35,804 nucleotides of DNA from Streptomyces sp. SID3343 (GCF_009865215.1 NZ_WWJX01000454.1:1-35804); one strand, 5' to 3'; positions 1 to 7,501 are shown, counted from the first letter of the stretch. The notes: a model not told the origin generated them from the sequence alone. Numbers and translations are program-made.

Positions 1-34
1 CGAGTCCAGCGAGTCCAGCGAGTCCAGCGAGTCC
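1..34. repeat. 9-bp tandem array (cgagtccag)
   Basis: Three perfect 9-bp copies of CGAGTCCAG and a partial fourth run from the first base of the window, so the array may extend further left. It lies about 55 bp past the stop codon of the leftmost acyl-CoA dehydrogenase gene. No gene was recognised in it. Confidence 0.9.
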
Positions 35-90
35 GTCACGTGCGGCAACTCCGGCGAGTTCCACGACTCACCCATCGCCACACGACCGAC

Positions 91-1077
91 TCAAAGCGTC
101 GCCGCCAACGCCTCCTCGTTCTCCTCCGCCCCACCGAACTGGGTCGCATGCACCCACGCCCGCTTGAGGTACAGGTGCACGTCGACCTCCCACGTGAAGC
201 CCATGCCACCGTGCACCTGTGTGGCGTCCTTGCCGTTGCGCGTGGCCGCGTCGTCGCCCATCAACTTCGCCGTCAGCACCGCGACCTCCGGGTCGCCCAC
301 CGCTGGGTCGTCGAGCGTGACGGCCGCCGCGTAGACCGCCGCGCGGGCGATCTCGGTCCGCACCAGCATCTCCGCGCACAGGTGCTTGACGGCTTGGAAG
401 CTGCCGATGACCCGGCCGAACTGCTCGCGCTCCTTGGCGTATTGCGTCGCCATCTCGGTCAGCCGGCCCGCGATCCCCAATTGCAGCGCGCCGGTGAGCA
501 CCGCGCCGATCCGCCGCCACTGCTCGGCAACCGCCGCGTCCGCGACGAGTTCGCCGGCCGGCAACTCGTCCACCGCCGTCACCGGCGTGAACGGGTCCAC
601 CGGGTGCGCGACCGCGGTCCCCTGCACGGTGGACGGGTCCACCCGCCGGATTCCGTCGTCGGTCAGCACCAAGAGCACGTCGAGCGCGTCCATGTGCTCG
701 ACCAGGATCGGCCACACGTCGCCCTCGACGAGCCCCACCACCGCGTCGCCGGCCGCCGCGCCGGTGCCCAGGTCGCCGGGCAGGGACGCGGCCAGGTGGG
801 TCGCCACGAGCGGGCCCGGCAGCAGTACCCGGCCGGCCTCCTCGTACACGAGCGCGGCCTCGGCCACGCCCAGCCCGACGCCGCCGTCCGCCTCCGCGAT
901 CCGCAGCGAGAAGAAGCCGGTCTCGGCCAGTTCCTTCCACAGCGCGCGATCCACCATGCCGGGCGCCGGCGCGACGTCGACCAACTTGCGCATGCGGTCG
1001 CGGTCGAATCGGCCCTCGCAGAACTCGCGAACCCCGTTGCGCAGGTCGCGCTGATCCTCGCTCAGTTGGAAGTCCAT
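91..1077 (-). CDS. Acyl-CoA dehydrogenase, short subunit (328 aa)
   Basis: FAD-dependent acyl-CoA dehydrogenase family, introducing an alpha-beta double bond into an acyl-CoA thioester in the cytoplasm. The N-terminal helical domain begins DFQLSEDQRDLR. The C-terminal domain has REQFGRVIGSFQAVKH (about 217-232) and the FAD-contacting QVHGGMGFTWE (287-297) followed by HLYLKRA. At 328 residues it is shorter than the usual 380-400, and the middle beta-domain is reduced. It begins 7 bp after the stop of a full-length acyl-CoA dehydrogenase on the same strand, so the two are probably co-transcribed. Paired dehydrogenases of this kind in actinobacteria (FadE28/FadE29-type) form mixed alpha2beta2 enzymes; that this pair does is inference. 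The substrate cannot be read from the sequence. Confidence 0.92.
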   Translation of the reverse strand: MDFQLSEDQRDLRNGVREFCEGRFDRDRMRKLVDVAPAPGMVDRALWKELAETGFFSLRIAEADGGVGLGVAEAALVYEEAGRVLLPGPLVATHLAASLPGDLGTGAAAGDAVVGLVEGDVWPILVEHMDALDVLLVLTDDGIRRVDPSTVQGTAVAHPVDPFTPVTAVDELPAGELVADAAVAEQWRRIGAVLTGALQLGIAGRLTEMATQYAKEREQFGRVIGSFQAVKHLCAEMLVRTEIARAAVYAAAVTLDDPAVGDPEVAVLTAKLMGDDAATRNGKDATQVHGGMGFTWEVDVHLYLKRAWVHATQFGGAEENEEALAATL

Positions 1078-1084
1078 GGCCCGA

Positions 1085-2272
1085 TCACCGTTCCTTCGGC
1101 AGGCCGAGGATGCGCTCGCCCACGATGTTGCGCTGGATTTGGGAGGTGCCCGCGGCGATCGTGTACGACAGCGAGGACAGCCGCTCGTCCATCAGCGAGC
1201 CGCTCGGCAGCCCCGCGACGTCGTCCACGGCGAGCGCGGCCCGGCCGAGCAGGCGGTGCGCGAGGTCGTACACCTTCTGCTTCGTCTCGGAGAAGCGCAG
1301 CTTGAACACCGAGCCGCCGACGCCGGGCACGCCCGAGCGCTGGGCCTCGGAGACGTTCCACTTGGTCAGCGCCCACAGCACCTCGAACTCGGCGGTCAGG
1401 TGCCCGAGTTCACGGCGCAGCGCGACGTCGTCCCACGCACTGGCCTGACGTCGCGTCATCTTCTTGGCGAGCGCGGCGAGTTCGCGCAGGAGCCGCTGAC
1501 ACGCGACGACCTCGCTGACGAACGCGGTGCCGCGTTCGAACGACAGCGTCACCATCGTGACGCGCCAGCCGTCGTTCTCCGCACCGACCCGGTTCGCCAC
1601 CGGCACTCGTACGTCGTCGAAGAACACCTCGGCGAACTCCGAGGTCCCCATGACGGTTTCGAGCGGGCGGATGGTGATGCCGGGCGTTTCCATCGGCACC
1701 ACCAACCACGTGATGCCCTTGTGCTTGGGGGCGTCCGGGTCGGTACGCACCAGCATCTCGCAGTAGTCCGCGACCTCGGCGTGCGAGGTCCAGATCTTCG
1801 AGCCGTTGATGACGTAGTCGTCGCCGTCCCGCACCGCGCGGGTACGCAGCGAGGCCAGGTCGCTGCCCGCGCCGGGCTCGGAGAAGCCCTGGCACCACAC
1901 GTCGTCGCCGCGCAGGATGCCCGGAAGATACTTGCGCCGCTGCTCGTCGGTACCGGCCGCGTCGATCGTGGGACCGGCGTGCAGCAGACCGACGAAGTTG
2001 GCGCCGACGTAGGGGGCGCCCGCCCGCTCGGTCTCCTCCAGGTAGATCAGGTGCTCGGTCGGCGTGGCGCCCTTGCCGCCGGCCTCGACCGACCAGTGCA
2101 GACCCGCGTATCCGGCGTCGAACAACAGGCGCTGCCACGCCGTGTCGTACGCGCGCCGGCCGGGCCAGTCGTTGCGGTCGGGCTTGGGCGGCAGCAGCGG
2201 GATGGCACGGTCGAGCCACGCGCGCAGTTCGGCGCGGAAGCTCTCCTCGGCCTCGGTATAGCGCAGGTCCAT
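1085..2272 (-). CDS. Acyl-CoA dehydrogenase, full-length subunit (395 aa)
   Basis: Full-length FAD acyl-CoA dehydrogenase. The central motif CQGFSEPGAGSDLASL (127-142) and INGSKIWTS (155-163) are classical flavin-binding beta-domain signatures, and the C-terminus carries GTSQIQRNIVGERILGLP. The glutamate that serves as base in MCAD-type enzymes (in YEGT) is not present at that place, where AAGT is found, so the base must lie elsewhere or the enzyme belongs to the FadE group with a relocated residue. The ATG at 2272 is the only good start. A degenerate copy of the CTGAC-N5-GTCAG palindrome lies 5-19 nt before it (2277-2291). It is the first gene of a two-gene unit with the shorter dehydrogenase. 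Confidence 0.94.
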   Translation of the reverse strand: MDLRYTEAEESFRAELRAWLDRAIPLLPPKPDRNDWPGRRAYDTAWQRLLFDAGYAGLHWSVEAGGKGATPTEHLIYLEETERAGAPYVGANFVGLLHAGPTIDAAGTDEQRRKYLPGILRGDDVWCQGFSEPGAGSDLASLRTRAVRDGDDYVINGSKIWTSHAEVADYCEMLVRTDPDAPKHKGITWLVVPMETPGITIRPLETVMGTSEFAEVFFDDVRVPVANRVGAENDGWRVTMVTLSFERGTAFVSEVVACQRLLRELAALAKKMTRRQASAWDDVALRRELGHLTAEFEVLWALTKWNVSEAQRSGVPGVGGSVFKLRFSETKQKVYDLAHRLLGRAALAVDDVAGLPSGSLMDERLSSLSYTIAAGTSQIQRNIVGERILGLPKER

Positions 2273-2276
2273 GGTG

Positions 2277-2291
2277 TTGACGTCCCGTCGG
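2277..2291. promoter_or_regulatory. Degenerate copy of the CTGAC-N5-GTCAG operator
   Basis: TTGACGTCCCGTCGG differs from CTGACG-N3-CGTCAG at two of the twelve defined positions and lies directly before the start of the full-length acyl-CoA dehydrogenase. It is called because exact copies precede neighbouring catabolic genes. Alone it would not be convincing. Confidence 0.35.
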
Positions 2292-2328
2292 AGATCGGAC
2301 TACGAGATCGGACTACGAGATCGAGTTC
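2291..2328. repeat. 13-bp direct repeat in the gap before the dehydrogenase pair
   Basis: Two perfect copies of GAGATCGGACTAC (2291-2303 and 2304-2316) are followed by a decayed third copy. The rest of the gap to 2433 holds three occurrences of GCACGTACG, at roughly 2359-2412. No open frame of credible coding character is present. Confidence 0.8.
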
Positions 2329-2433
2329 GGGCTGTCGCATCGGCGCGTCACGCCCGCGAGGCACGTACGCGAAGCAAGCACGTACGCCAAGCCCGCCCGC
2401 GAAGCACGTACGAGAGACACACCGACCCCGGAA

Positions 2434-3342
2434 TCAGGCGCCGTAGACAGGCGTCGGAGCCGGCGCCTCGTCGATCAGCTTCGCGACGACCGGGCCCAGC
2501 TCGGCCGGGTTCCACCGCCGCCCCGCCTTGGCCTCCGGGCCGTGCTGCCAACCGGTGGCGACCGAGACCTTGTCGCCCTCGACCTCGAACACCCGGCCCG
2601 TGACGTCGCGCGACTCGGGCGAACCGAGCCAGACCACGAGCGGCGAGATGTTCGCCGGGTCGTAGAAGTCGAAGCTGCCGTCCTCGGGCTTGCGCACCAT
2701 GTCGGGCATGGCCTCTTCGGTCATCCGGGTGCGCGCGGCCGGCGCGATCGCGTTGGCGGTCACGCCGTAGCGGCCCATCTCGACCGCGGCGATCTGGGTC
2801 AGGCAGGTAATGCCGGCCTTGGCCGCCGCGTAGTTGCCCTGCCCGACCGAGCCCATCAGGCCCGCGCCCGACGTGGTGTTGATCAGGCGCGCGTCGATCG
2901 TGTTGCCGGCCTTGGCCTGCGCGCGCCAGTACGCGCCCGCGTGCTTCATCACCGCGAAGTGCCCCTTGAGGTGCACCCGAACGACCGCGTCGAACTCGTC
3001 CTCGCCGAGCGAGACGATCATCCGGTCCCGCAGGAAGCCCGCGTTGTTGACCACGACGTCGAGCCGTCCGAACGCGTCGATGGCGGTCTGTACCAGGCGC
3101 TCCGCGCCCGCCCAGTCGGCGACGTCGTCCGCGTTGATGACGGCCTTGCCGCCGAGTGCCTCGATGTCCGCGACGACCTGCTGGGCCGGACCGGGCGAAC
3201 GGCCGTCGCCCTGCCGCGAGGCGCCGATGTCGTTGACCACAACGTGCGCGCCCTCACGGGCGAATGCCAGCGCGTGCTCGCGCCCGATGCCACCGCCGGC
3301 ACCGGTGACGATGACGACGCGCCCCTCGCAGATCCCACTCAT
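2434..3342 (-). CDS. Short-chain dehydrogenase/reductase (302 aa)
   Basis: Classical SDR fold NAD(P)-dependent oxidoreductase. It shows the cofactor loop TGAGGGIG (13-20), NNAG (99-102), and a catalytic Ser (about 158), Tyr171 and Lys175 in YAAAK. The length and the spacing of the first part (NDIGASRQGDG) resemble the 3-hydroxyacyl-CoA dehydrogenase/17-beta-HSD4-like SDRs that work in acyl-CoA breakdown, which fits the neighbouring dehydrogenases. The ATG at 3342 is chosen because AAGGGG precedes it and the Rossmann motif begins at the usual distance. The open frame continues 50 codons upstream, but that part is a translation of a 32-bp tandem repeat and is rejected. The substrate is unknown. 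Confidence 0.93.
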   Translation of the reverse strand: MSGICEGRVVIVTGAGGGIGREHALAFAREGAHVVVNDIGASRQGDGRSPGPAQQVVADIEALGGKAVINADDVADWAGAERLVQTAIDAFGRLDVVVNNAGFLRDRMIVSLGEDEFDAVVRVHLKGHFAVMKHAGAYWRAQAKAGNTIDARLINTTSGAGLMGSVGQGNYAAAKAGITCLTQIAAVEMGRYGVTANAIAPAARTRMTEEAMPDMVRKPEDGSFDFYDPANISPLVVWLGSPESRDVTGRVFEVEGDKVSVATGWQHGPEAKAGRRWNPAELGPVVAKLIDEAPAPTPVYGA

Positions 3343-3424
3343 TCCAGGCCCCTTCGGCTCAACTGACGGCTGTTCCACTGACAACACGTCGAATGACAAC
3401 GAGACAAAACGCGACAACGAGAAA

Positions 3425-3510
3425 CCAAGACACCAAGAGACCGAGACACCGAGACGCCAAGACACCAAGAGACCGAAACACCGAGACGTCAAGACACCGA
3501 GACACCAGGT
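3425..3510. repeat. 32-bp tandem repeat, about 2.6 copies
   Basis: Copy 1 is 3425-3456 and copy 2 is 3457-3488. They are identical except for one G-to-A change at unit position 20. A shortened third copy follows from 3489. Each unit is built from smaller CAAGACAC / CGAGACAC words, so the array looks like a nested expansion. It lies upstream of the SDR gene, where its promoter would be expected. Confidence 0.9.
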
Positions 3511-3565
3511 CGAAATACCTCGGAAGCGGCCCGCCGATGAATTCGACGAGCCGCTCCCTGCCGCT

Positions 3566-3587
3566 GCGCCCGCATCCGTGCGGGCGC
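3566..3587 (-). terminator. GC hairpin after the amidohydrolase gene
   Basis: A 9-bp perfect stem (3566-3574 with 3579-3587) closes on a 4-nt loop, 72 bp past the amidohydrolase stop. There is no T-run, as is common for actinobacterial terminators. Confidence 0.55.
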
Positions 3588-3658
3588 CGCGTCGTCACCG
3601 ATCGACCGCCGACCGCCGATACCGCGGCACCAAGGCCGCCGGCGGGCCGATCCGGTGC

Positions 3659-4918
3659 TCAGACCGCCGCGACGCGGTCCTTGTCGAAGTCGAGGTCGAG
3701 CATCCGGATCGCGTTGCCCCGGATGATCTTGTAGACCGTCTCCTCGCTCAGACCCGCGAGGTGCTCCTCGGCGATCTTCTTGGTGTGCGGCCACGTGGAG
3801 TCGACGTGCGGGTAGTCGGTCTCGAACGTGACGTTGTCCTCGCCGATCGCGTCGAGCGAGTTCACGCCGTGCTGGTCCCGGAAGAAGCACGCGAACATGT
3901 TCCGTCGGAAGTAGAACGACGGCGGCTCAGGCAAAGCCTCGCCGGTGACCGCCCACGCGCGGTGCTCCAGCCAGACGTCGTCCATGCGCTCCAACGCGTA
4001 CGGGATCCAACCCATCTGGCCCTCGGAGTAGGCCAGCTTGATCTTAGGGAACCGGGCCGGAATGCCCGCGAAGATGAAGTCGGCCATCGAGGCCATCGCG
4101 TTGTTGAAGCTCAGCGACGCCTGGACCGCGGCCGGGGCATCGGGCGAGGCCGCCGGCATCGTCGAGGACGAGCCGATGTGCATGTTGATCGTCACGCCGA
4201 GGTCGGCGCAGACCTCGAAGAACGGGTCCCAGTAACCGGTGTGGATGCTGGGCAGACCCAGGAACGCCGGGATCTCGGAGAAGCACACGGCGGTGACCCC
4301 GCGAGCGCGGTTGCGCCGGATCTCCTCGACCGCGAGCTGTACGTCCCACAGCGGAATGATGATCAGCGGGATCAGGCGACCGCCCGAGTCGCCGCACCAC
4401 TCCTCGACCATCCAGTCGTTGTAGGCGCGCACGCACGCGAGCGCGACCTCCTTGTCCGCGGCCTCCGAGAAGGTCTGGCCGCAGAAGCGCGGGAAGGTCG
4501 GGAAACACAGCGAGGCCTCGACATGGTTGAGGTCCATGTCCTTGAGTCGCTCGGCCGGGTCGTAGAGTCCGGGGCGCATCTCGCCGCGGGTGATGCCTTC
4601 GAGGGTCATCTCGTCGCGGCTGAAGCCGACGGCGGCGATGTTGCGCTTGTACGGGAAGCGCAGATCCTCGTAGAACCACCAGTCGGCGAGCGGGCCGTTC
4701 GGGTCGGTGGTGATCCGGTAACTGGCGCCGATGTACTCCAGCTGCCCGATACCGGTCGTGACCGCCTGTGGGCCACGCTCGTGGTACTTCTTCGGCAGCC
4801 AGCGCTCGAACAGGTGCGCCGGCTCGATGACATGGTCATCGACGCTGATGATCTTCGGCAGCTCACCGAAAGAGTTTCCGGACTGCGTAGCAGTCTGCCC
4901 GGGCTGGTTGGTGCTCAT
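3659..4918 (-). CDS. Amidohydrolase family metal-dependent hydrolase (419 aa)
   Basis: TIM-barrel amidohydrolase of the Amidohydro_2 type, probably a decarboxylase or hydrolase acting on a carboxylated or ring-opened intermediate. Visible motifs are the first metal-ligand strand ISVDDHVIEP (D28 and H29 region), TINMHIGSSS in the middle, and the C-terminal FETDYPHVDSTWP, where the Asp usually completes the metal site. The ATG at 4918 is preceded by GGGAGGGG; an upstream ATG at 4990 would add 24 residues that read through the operator region and is rejected. It diverges from an isochorismatase-like gene, and the gap between them holds two palindromic operators. Its place among acyl-CoA enzymes suggests a role in a degradative pathway; the substrate is not deducible. 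Confidence 0.92.
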   Translation of the reverse strand: MSTNQPGQTATQSGNSFGELPKIISVDDHVIEPAHLFERWLPKKYHERGPQAVTTGIGQLEYIGASYRITTDPNGPLADWWFYEDLRFPYKRNIAAVGFSRDEMTLEGITRGEMRPGLYDPAERLKDMDLNHVEASLCFPTFPRFCGQTFSEAADKEVALACVRAYNDWMVEEWCGDSGGRLIPLIIIPLWDVQLAVEEIRRNRARGVTAVCFSEIPAFLGLPSIHTGYWDPFFEVCADLGVTINMHIGSSSTMPAASPDAPAAVQASLSFNNAMASMADFIFAGIPARFPKIKLAYSEGQMGWIPYALERMDDVWLEHRAWAVTGEALPEPPSFYFRRNMFACFFRDQHGVNSLDAIGEDNVTFETDYPHVDSTWPHTKKIAEEHLAGLSEETVYKIIRGNAIRMLDLDFDKDRVAAV

Positions 4919-4937
4919 CGGCCCCTCCCGCTCATGT

Positions 4938-4960
4938 AAATCTGATGGACCGTCAGATTT
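4938..4960. promoter_or_regulatory. Operator A: extended palindrome before the amidohydrolase
   Basis: AAATCTGA, 7 nt, then TCAGATTT is a perfect 8-bp inverted repeat. The core at 4942-4956 is CTGATGGACCGTCAG, one mismatch from CTGAC-N5-GTCAG. Possible -10 boxes flank it: TACGCT on the minus strand (4961-4966) and TAATCT on the plus strand (4965-4970). A bound repressor would therefore cover both start regions. Confidence 0.65.
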
Positions 4961-4991
4961 AGCGTAATCTCTGGGCCGAGGGAACCACAAG

Positions 4992-5006
4992 CTGACACAA
5001 CGTCAG
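4992..5006. promoter_or_regulatory. Operator B: CTGACACAACGTCAG before the isochorismatase-like gene
   Basis: This is an exact CTGAC-N5-GTCAG palindrome centred 50 bp from operator A. Its right end overlaps the AGGAGA ribosome-binding sequence of the gene starting at 5018. Confidence 0.6.
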
Positions 5007-5017
5007 GAGAATCACGG

Positions 5018-5632
5018 ATGGCTCTGTCACTCGCGGAACTGATCGCCCCCGGACACACCGCACTGATCACGCAGGAATGCCAGAACGGAGTGATCGGTGA
5101 GCAGGCCGTCTTTCCGGCGCTGACGGCACACACCAAGGACCTGATCCCGGCCGTCGACCGGCTCGCCAAGGCCGCCCGCAAGGTCGAGATCCCGGTCGTG
5201 CACTGCCTCGCGGTCCGCCGGCCCGACGGCCTGGGTGCGAACACCAACGCCCGGATGTTCGGCGCGGCGGCCAAGGCGTCGGTCCTCCTGGCGCCCGGTT
5301 CCGACGCCGCCGCGGTCGCCGACGGGATCACCGTGGACCCGCTCGACCTGGTGCTCTCGCGCTATCACGGGCTCGGCCCGATGGCCGACACCGGACTCGC
5401 CGCGACGCTGCGCAACATGGGCGTACGCACGATCGTCGGCGTCGGCGTCTCGCTCAACGTCGGCATGCTCAACTTCGCGATGGACGCGGTCAACGCGGGG
5501 TTCCAGTTCGTGTTGCCGCGCGAGGCGGTGGCCGGATTCCCGCCCGAATACGCGGAGATGGTGTTGGCGAACACGTTCAACGCGATTACGACGATCACCA
5601 CGGTCGACGCCGTCCTCGACGTGTGGAGCTGA
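5018..5632 (+). CDS. Isochorismatase-like (cysteine hydrolase fold) protein lacking the triad (204 aa)
   Basis: The alpha/beta fold of the isochorismatase/nicotinamidase superfamily is recognisable from TALITQECQNGV near residue 14 to GVSLNVGMLNFAMDAVNAGF at 143-162. The superfamily uses an Asp-Lys-Cys triad. Here the Asp position is Glu20, the Lys region reads LSRYHG, and the Cys position in the TN(I/V)CV motif is Gly149, so ordinary thiol hydrolysis should not occur. I recall similar Cys-less relatives in other actinobacteria, so this looks like a subfamily and not decay. The start is fixed by AGGAGA 7-12 nt upstream. It diverges from the amidohydrolase gene and shares its operators. A binding, lyase or isomerase role is possible. 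Confidence 0.88.
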   Translation: MALSLAELIAPGHTALITQECQNGVIGEQAVFPALTAHTKDLIPAVDRLAKAARKVEIPVVHCLAVRRPDGLGANTNARMFGAAAKASVLLAPGSDAAAVADGITVDPLDLVLSRYHGLGPMADTGLAATLRNMGVRTIVGVGVSLNVGMLNFAMDAVNAGFQFVLPREAVAGFPPEYAEMVLANTFNAITTITTVDAVLDVWS

Positions 5633-5675
5633 GCCACCGCGACCCCCGACCGCACTCCCCGCCCCGGCCCACGAC

Positions 5676-5715
5676 CGACGCGCGCCGGCACCGATATCGG
5701 TGCCGGCGCGCGTCG
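5676..5715. terminator. 40-bp perfect palindrome between convergent genes
   Basis: Arms 5676-5695 and 5696-5715 are exact reverse complements with no spacer (centre CCGATATCGG). It sits between the stop of the isochorismatase-like gene (5632) and the convergent acyl-CoA synthetase stop (5740), which fits a bidirectional terminator. Confidence 0.75.
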
Positions 5716-5739
5716 CTTCGGCCGTACGACGACCTCGGC

Positions 5740-7302
5740 TCAGCGCTGCGACGTCCAAGGCTTGGCGTCGTACTCCTCGCGGAGCTTGAACTTCAGCACC
5801 TTGCGCAGCGTCTCGTTGCGCGGAAGCGCGTCGACGACCTCCAGTTGCTCCGGGATCTTCTGCGTCATCAGGCCCGATTCGCGCAGGTACGCCACCATCT
5901 CGGCGAATTCGAGGTCGGCCTCGCCCGGCCGGCGCTCGACCACGGCGCAGACCCGCTCGCCGCGTTCGCGGTCGACCAAGCCGATCACCGCGGCGTCCGC
6001 GACCTTGGGGTGGGCGAAGAGCAGGTCCTCGATCTCGCGCGCGGAGATGTTCTCGCCCTTGCGGATGATCACGTCCTTGAGCCGGCCGGTCAGCGACAGG
6101 TGGCCGTCGGCGCGCAGCTTGCCCAGGTCACCGGTACGGAAGAAGCCGTCCTCGTCGAGCGCGTCGGCGGTCAGCGCCGGATCGGTGTAGCCCTTGAACA
6201 CCATCGGCCCACGCAACCGGACCTCGCCCTCCTCGTCGGCGTCGGCGATCGTGCCGTCGGCGCGCGCGATCCGCACCTCGATGCCGACCACCGGCTTGCC
6301 CTCGGTGTACGAGCGCTGGTCCTCGGAGTCGTGCGGGCCGCCCTGCGCGATCATCGGGACCTCGGTCATCCCGTAGCCGTGGCACAGGATCGCCTGCATC
6401 TCGTCGCGCACCTCGGCGACCAACTCCGGCGGCTTCGGGGCACCGCCACCGGAGACGATCCGCAGCGTCGGGATGATCTTCTCGCCGGGCTGCTTGCGCT
6501 GCTCGTTGAGGAACGCCACGTAGAACGCGGTGGATCCGCCGACCATGGTAACGCCGAGCCGCTTGTAGACGGGGATCACCCCGGCCGGGTCGAAGTTCTC
6601 CACGATCACGGCCGGGAAGCCGGAGGCGAGCACCGTGACGATGTAGTCCGGACCCGCGATGTGCGCGTACGGGAAGGCGATCGAGCCGACTTCGGTCTGC
6701 GCCATGCCGAGCGCGATGGCCAGCCCCTTGCCGCCCGCGAGCAGCGTCGAGTCGCTGTGCTGGACGCCCTTGGGGTCGGAGGTGGTACCGGAGGTGTAGT
6801 ACAGCCAGCGCACCTGGTCACCGTCGGTCGGCGCGGCGGGCAGGTCGGCCGGGTCGCCCTCGGGCAGTTCGTCGTACGCGACGAGCACGGTCGGCGGCTT
6901 GTCCAGGTCCTTGGCGATCGCCTCGCCCATCGCGAGGAAGTCGAAGCCCTTCCACGTGCGCGGACACAGGAAGAACTCGGCGTCGGTCTGGCGCAGACAG
7001 AAGCCGACTTCCTTCTCCCGGTAGAACGGGATGATCGGGTTCTGCACGGCGCCGAGCCGGGCGAGCGCGAACGAGACCACGATGGACTCGATACGGGTGG
7101 TGAGCTGCCAGGTCACCTTGGTGCCGGCGGTGATCCCGAGCGCGTGATAGCCCGCGGCCACGCGCTCGGCCCACGCCTTGAACTCGCCGAACGTGACCCT
7201 GCGGTCGTCCGGATCGAGCAGCATCGGAACGTCGGGAGTCGCCGCCGCGCGGCGCTCCACCAGCTCCCAGAGAGTGGTGGCGTCGTAGATCGGGTCAGAC
7301 AC
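5740..7302 (-). CDS. Acyl-CoA synthetase / AMP-dependent ligase (520 aa)
   Basis: ANL-superfamily ligase that activates a carboxylic acid with ATP and CoA. It shows the A3 phosphate loop YTSGTTSDPKG (169-179), the GYGMTEVP motif, TGDLGKL, the hinge GRLKDVIIRKGENIS, and a C-terminal lysine motif LPRNETLRKVLKFK that should hold the adenylation lysine. It resembles the cyclohexanecarboxylate-CoA and medium-chain fatty acid ligases more than long-chain FadD. The GTG at 7302 is chosen because GGAGG lies 4 nt upstream. ATG codons at 7341 and 7350 would add a Pro/Gly tail without family counterpart, and the longer open frame to 7563 is not credible. A CTGACGGTACGTCAG palindrome lies upstream at 7377-7391. 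It likely feeds the dehydrogenases to the left. Confidence 0.93.
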   Translation of the reverse strand: MSDPIYDATTLWELVERRAAATPDVPMLLDPDDRRVTFGEFKAWAERVAAGYHALGITAGTKVTWQLTTRIESIVVSFALARLGAVQNPIIPFYREKEVGFCLRQTDAEFFLCPRTWKGFDFLAMGEAIAKDLDKPPTVLVAYDELPEGDPADLPAAPTDGDQVRWLYYTSGTTSDPKGVQHSDSTLLAGGKGLAIALGMAQTEVGSIAFPYAHIAGPDYIVTVLASGFPAVIVENFDPAGVIPVYKRLGVTMVGGSTAFYVAFLNEQRKQPGEKIIPTLRIVSGGGAPKPPELVAEVRDEMQAILCHGYGMTEVPMIAQGGPHDSEDQRSYTEGKPVVGIEVRIARADGTIADADEEGEVRLRGPMVFKGYTDPALTADALDEDGFFRTGDLGKLRADGHLSLTGRLKDVIIRKGENISAREIEDLLFAHPKVADAAVIGLVDRERGERVCAVVERRPGEADLEFAEMVAYLRESGLMTQKIPEQLEVVDALPRNETLRKVLKFKLREEYDAKPWTSQR

Positions 7303-7376
7303 GTGTCCTCCGCGCGGGAAAGCCGGGCCGGGCGTACGCATCCAGGACATGGCGGTGCCAGGACCTGGGCGCTGAG

Positions 7377-7391
7377 CTGACGGTACGTCAG
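7377..7391. promoter_or_regulatory. Operator C: CTGACGGTACGTCAG before the acyl-CoA synthetase
   Basis: This is an exact CTGACG-N3-CGTCAG palindrome 75 bp upstream of the synthetase start. It shares both half-sites with operators A and B. Confidence 0.6.
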
Positions 7392-7487
7392 AAGCTTTCC
7401 GGGAAGGAAGACTTCGCGTGGTCACGCGCATCACAACAACGAAGTCGTGACGGTCGCGAACCCGGTGGATCTTGCCCTGGCCAAGTG

Positions 7488-7501
7488 AGGCAGTACTGCC
7501 T
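7488..7501. promoter_or_regulatory. Palindrome AGGCAGTACTGCCT between divergent genes
   Basis: A perfect 14-bp palindrome, extendable with one mismatch to 20 bp, lies 31 bp before the Rieske gene start in the gap shared with the acyl-CoA synthetase. It looks like a dimer operator distinct from the CTGAC-N5-GTCAG family. The cognate regulator is unknown. Confidence 0.45.

Larger units (their letters stand above)
3343..3658. other. 316-bp gap with repeats, no gene seen
   Basis: The half next to the SDR gene is unusually AC/AG-rich for this genome and carries a 32-bp tandem repeat (annotated separately). The half next to the amidohydrolase has normal composition and a strong hairpin (3566-3587). 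A half-site CTGACGG occurs at 3363-3369, but no full palindrome accompanies it. No credible coding frame was found. Confidence 0.6.

Noticed and set aside
3363-3379. Possible further CTGAC-N5-GTCAG operator before the SDR gene
   Set aside because: Only the left half-site CTGACGG is present; the right half has four mismatches.
3343-3492. N-terminal extension of the SDR gene that looks hydrophobic (CLGLLVSW repeats)
   Set aside because: It is the translation of the 32-bp DNA repeat, and a good start with AAGGGG exists at 3342.
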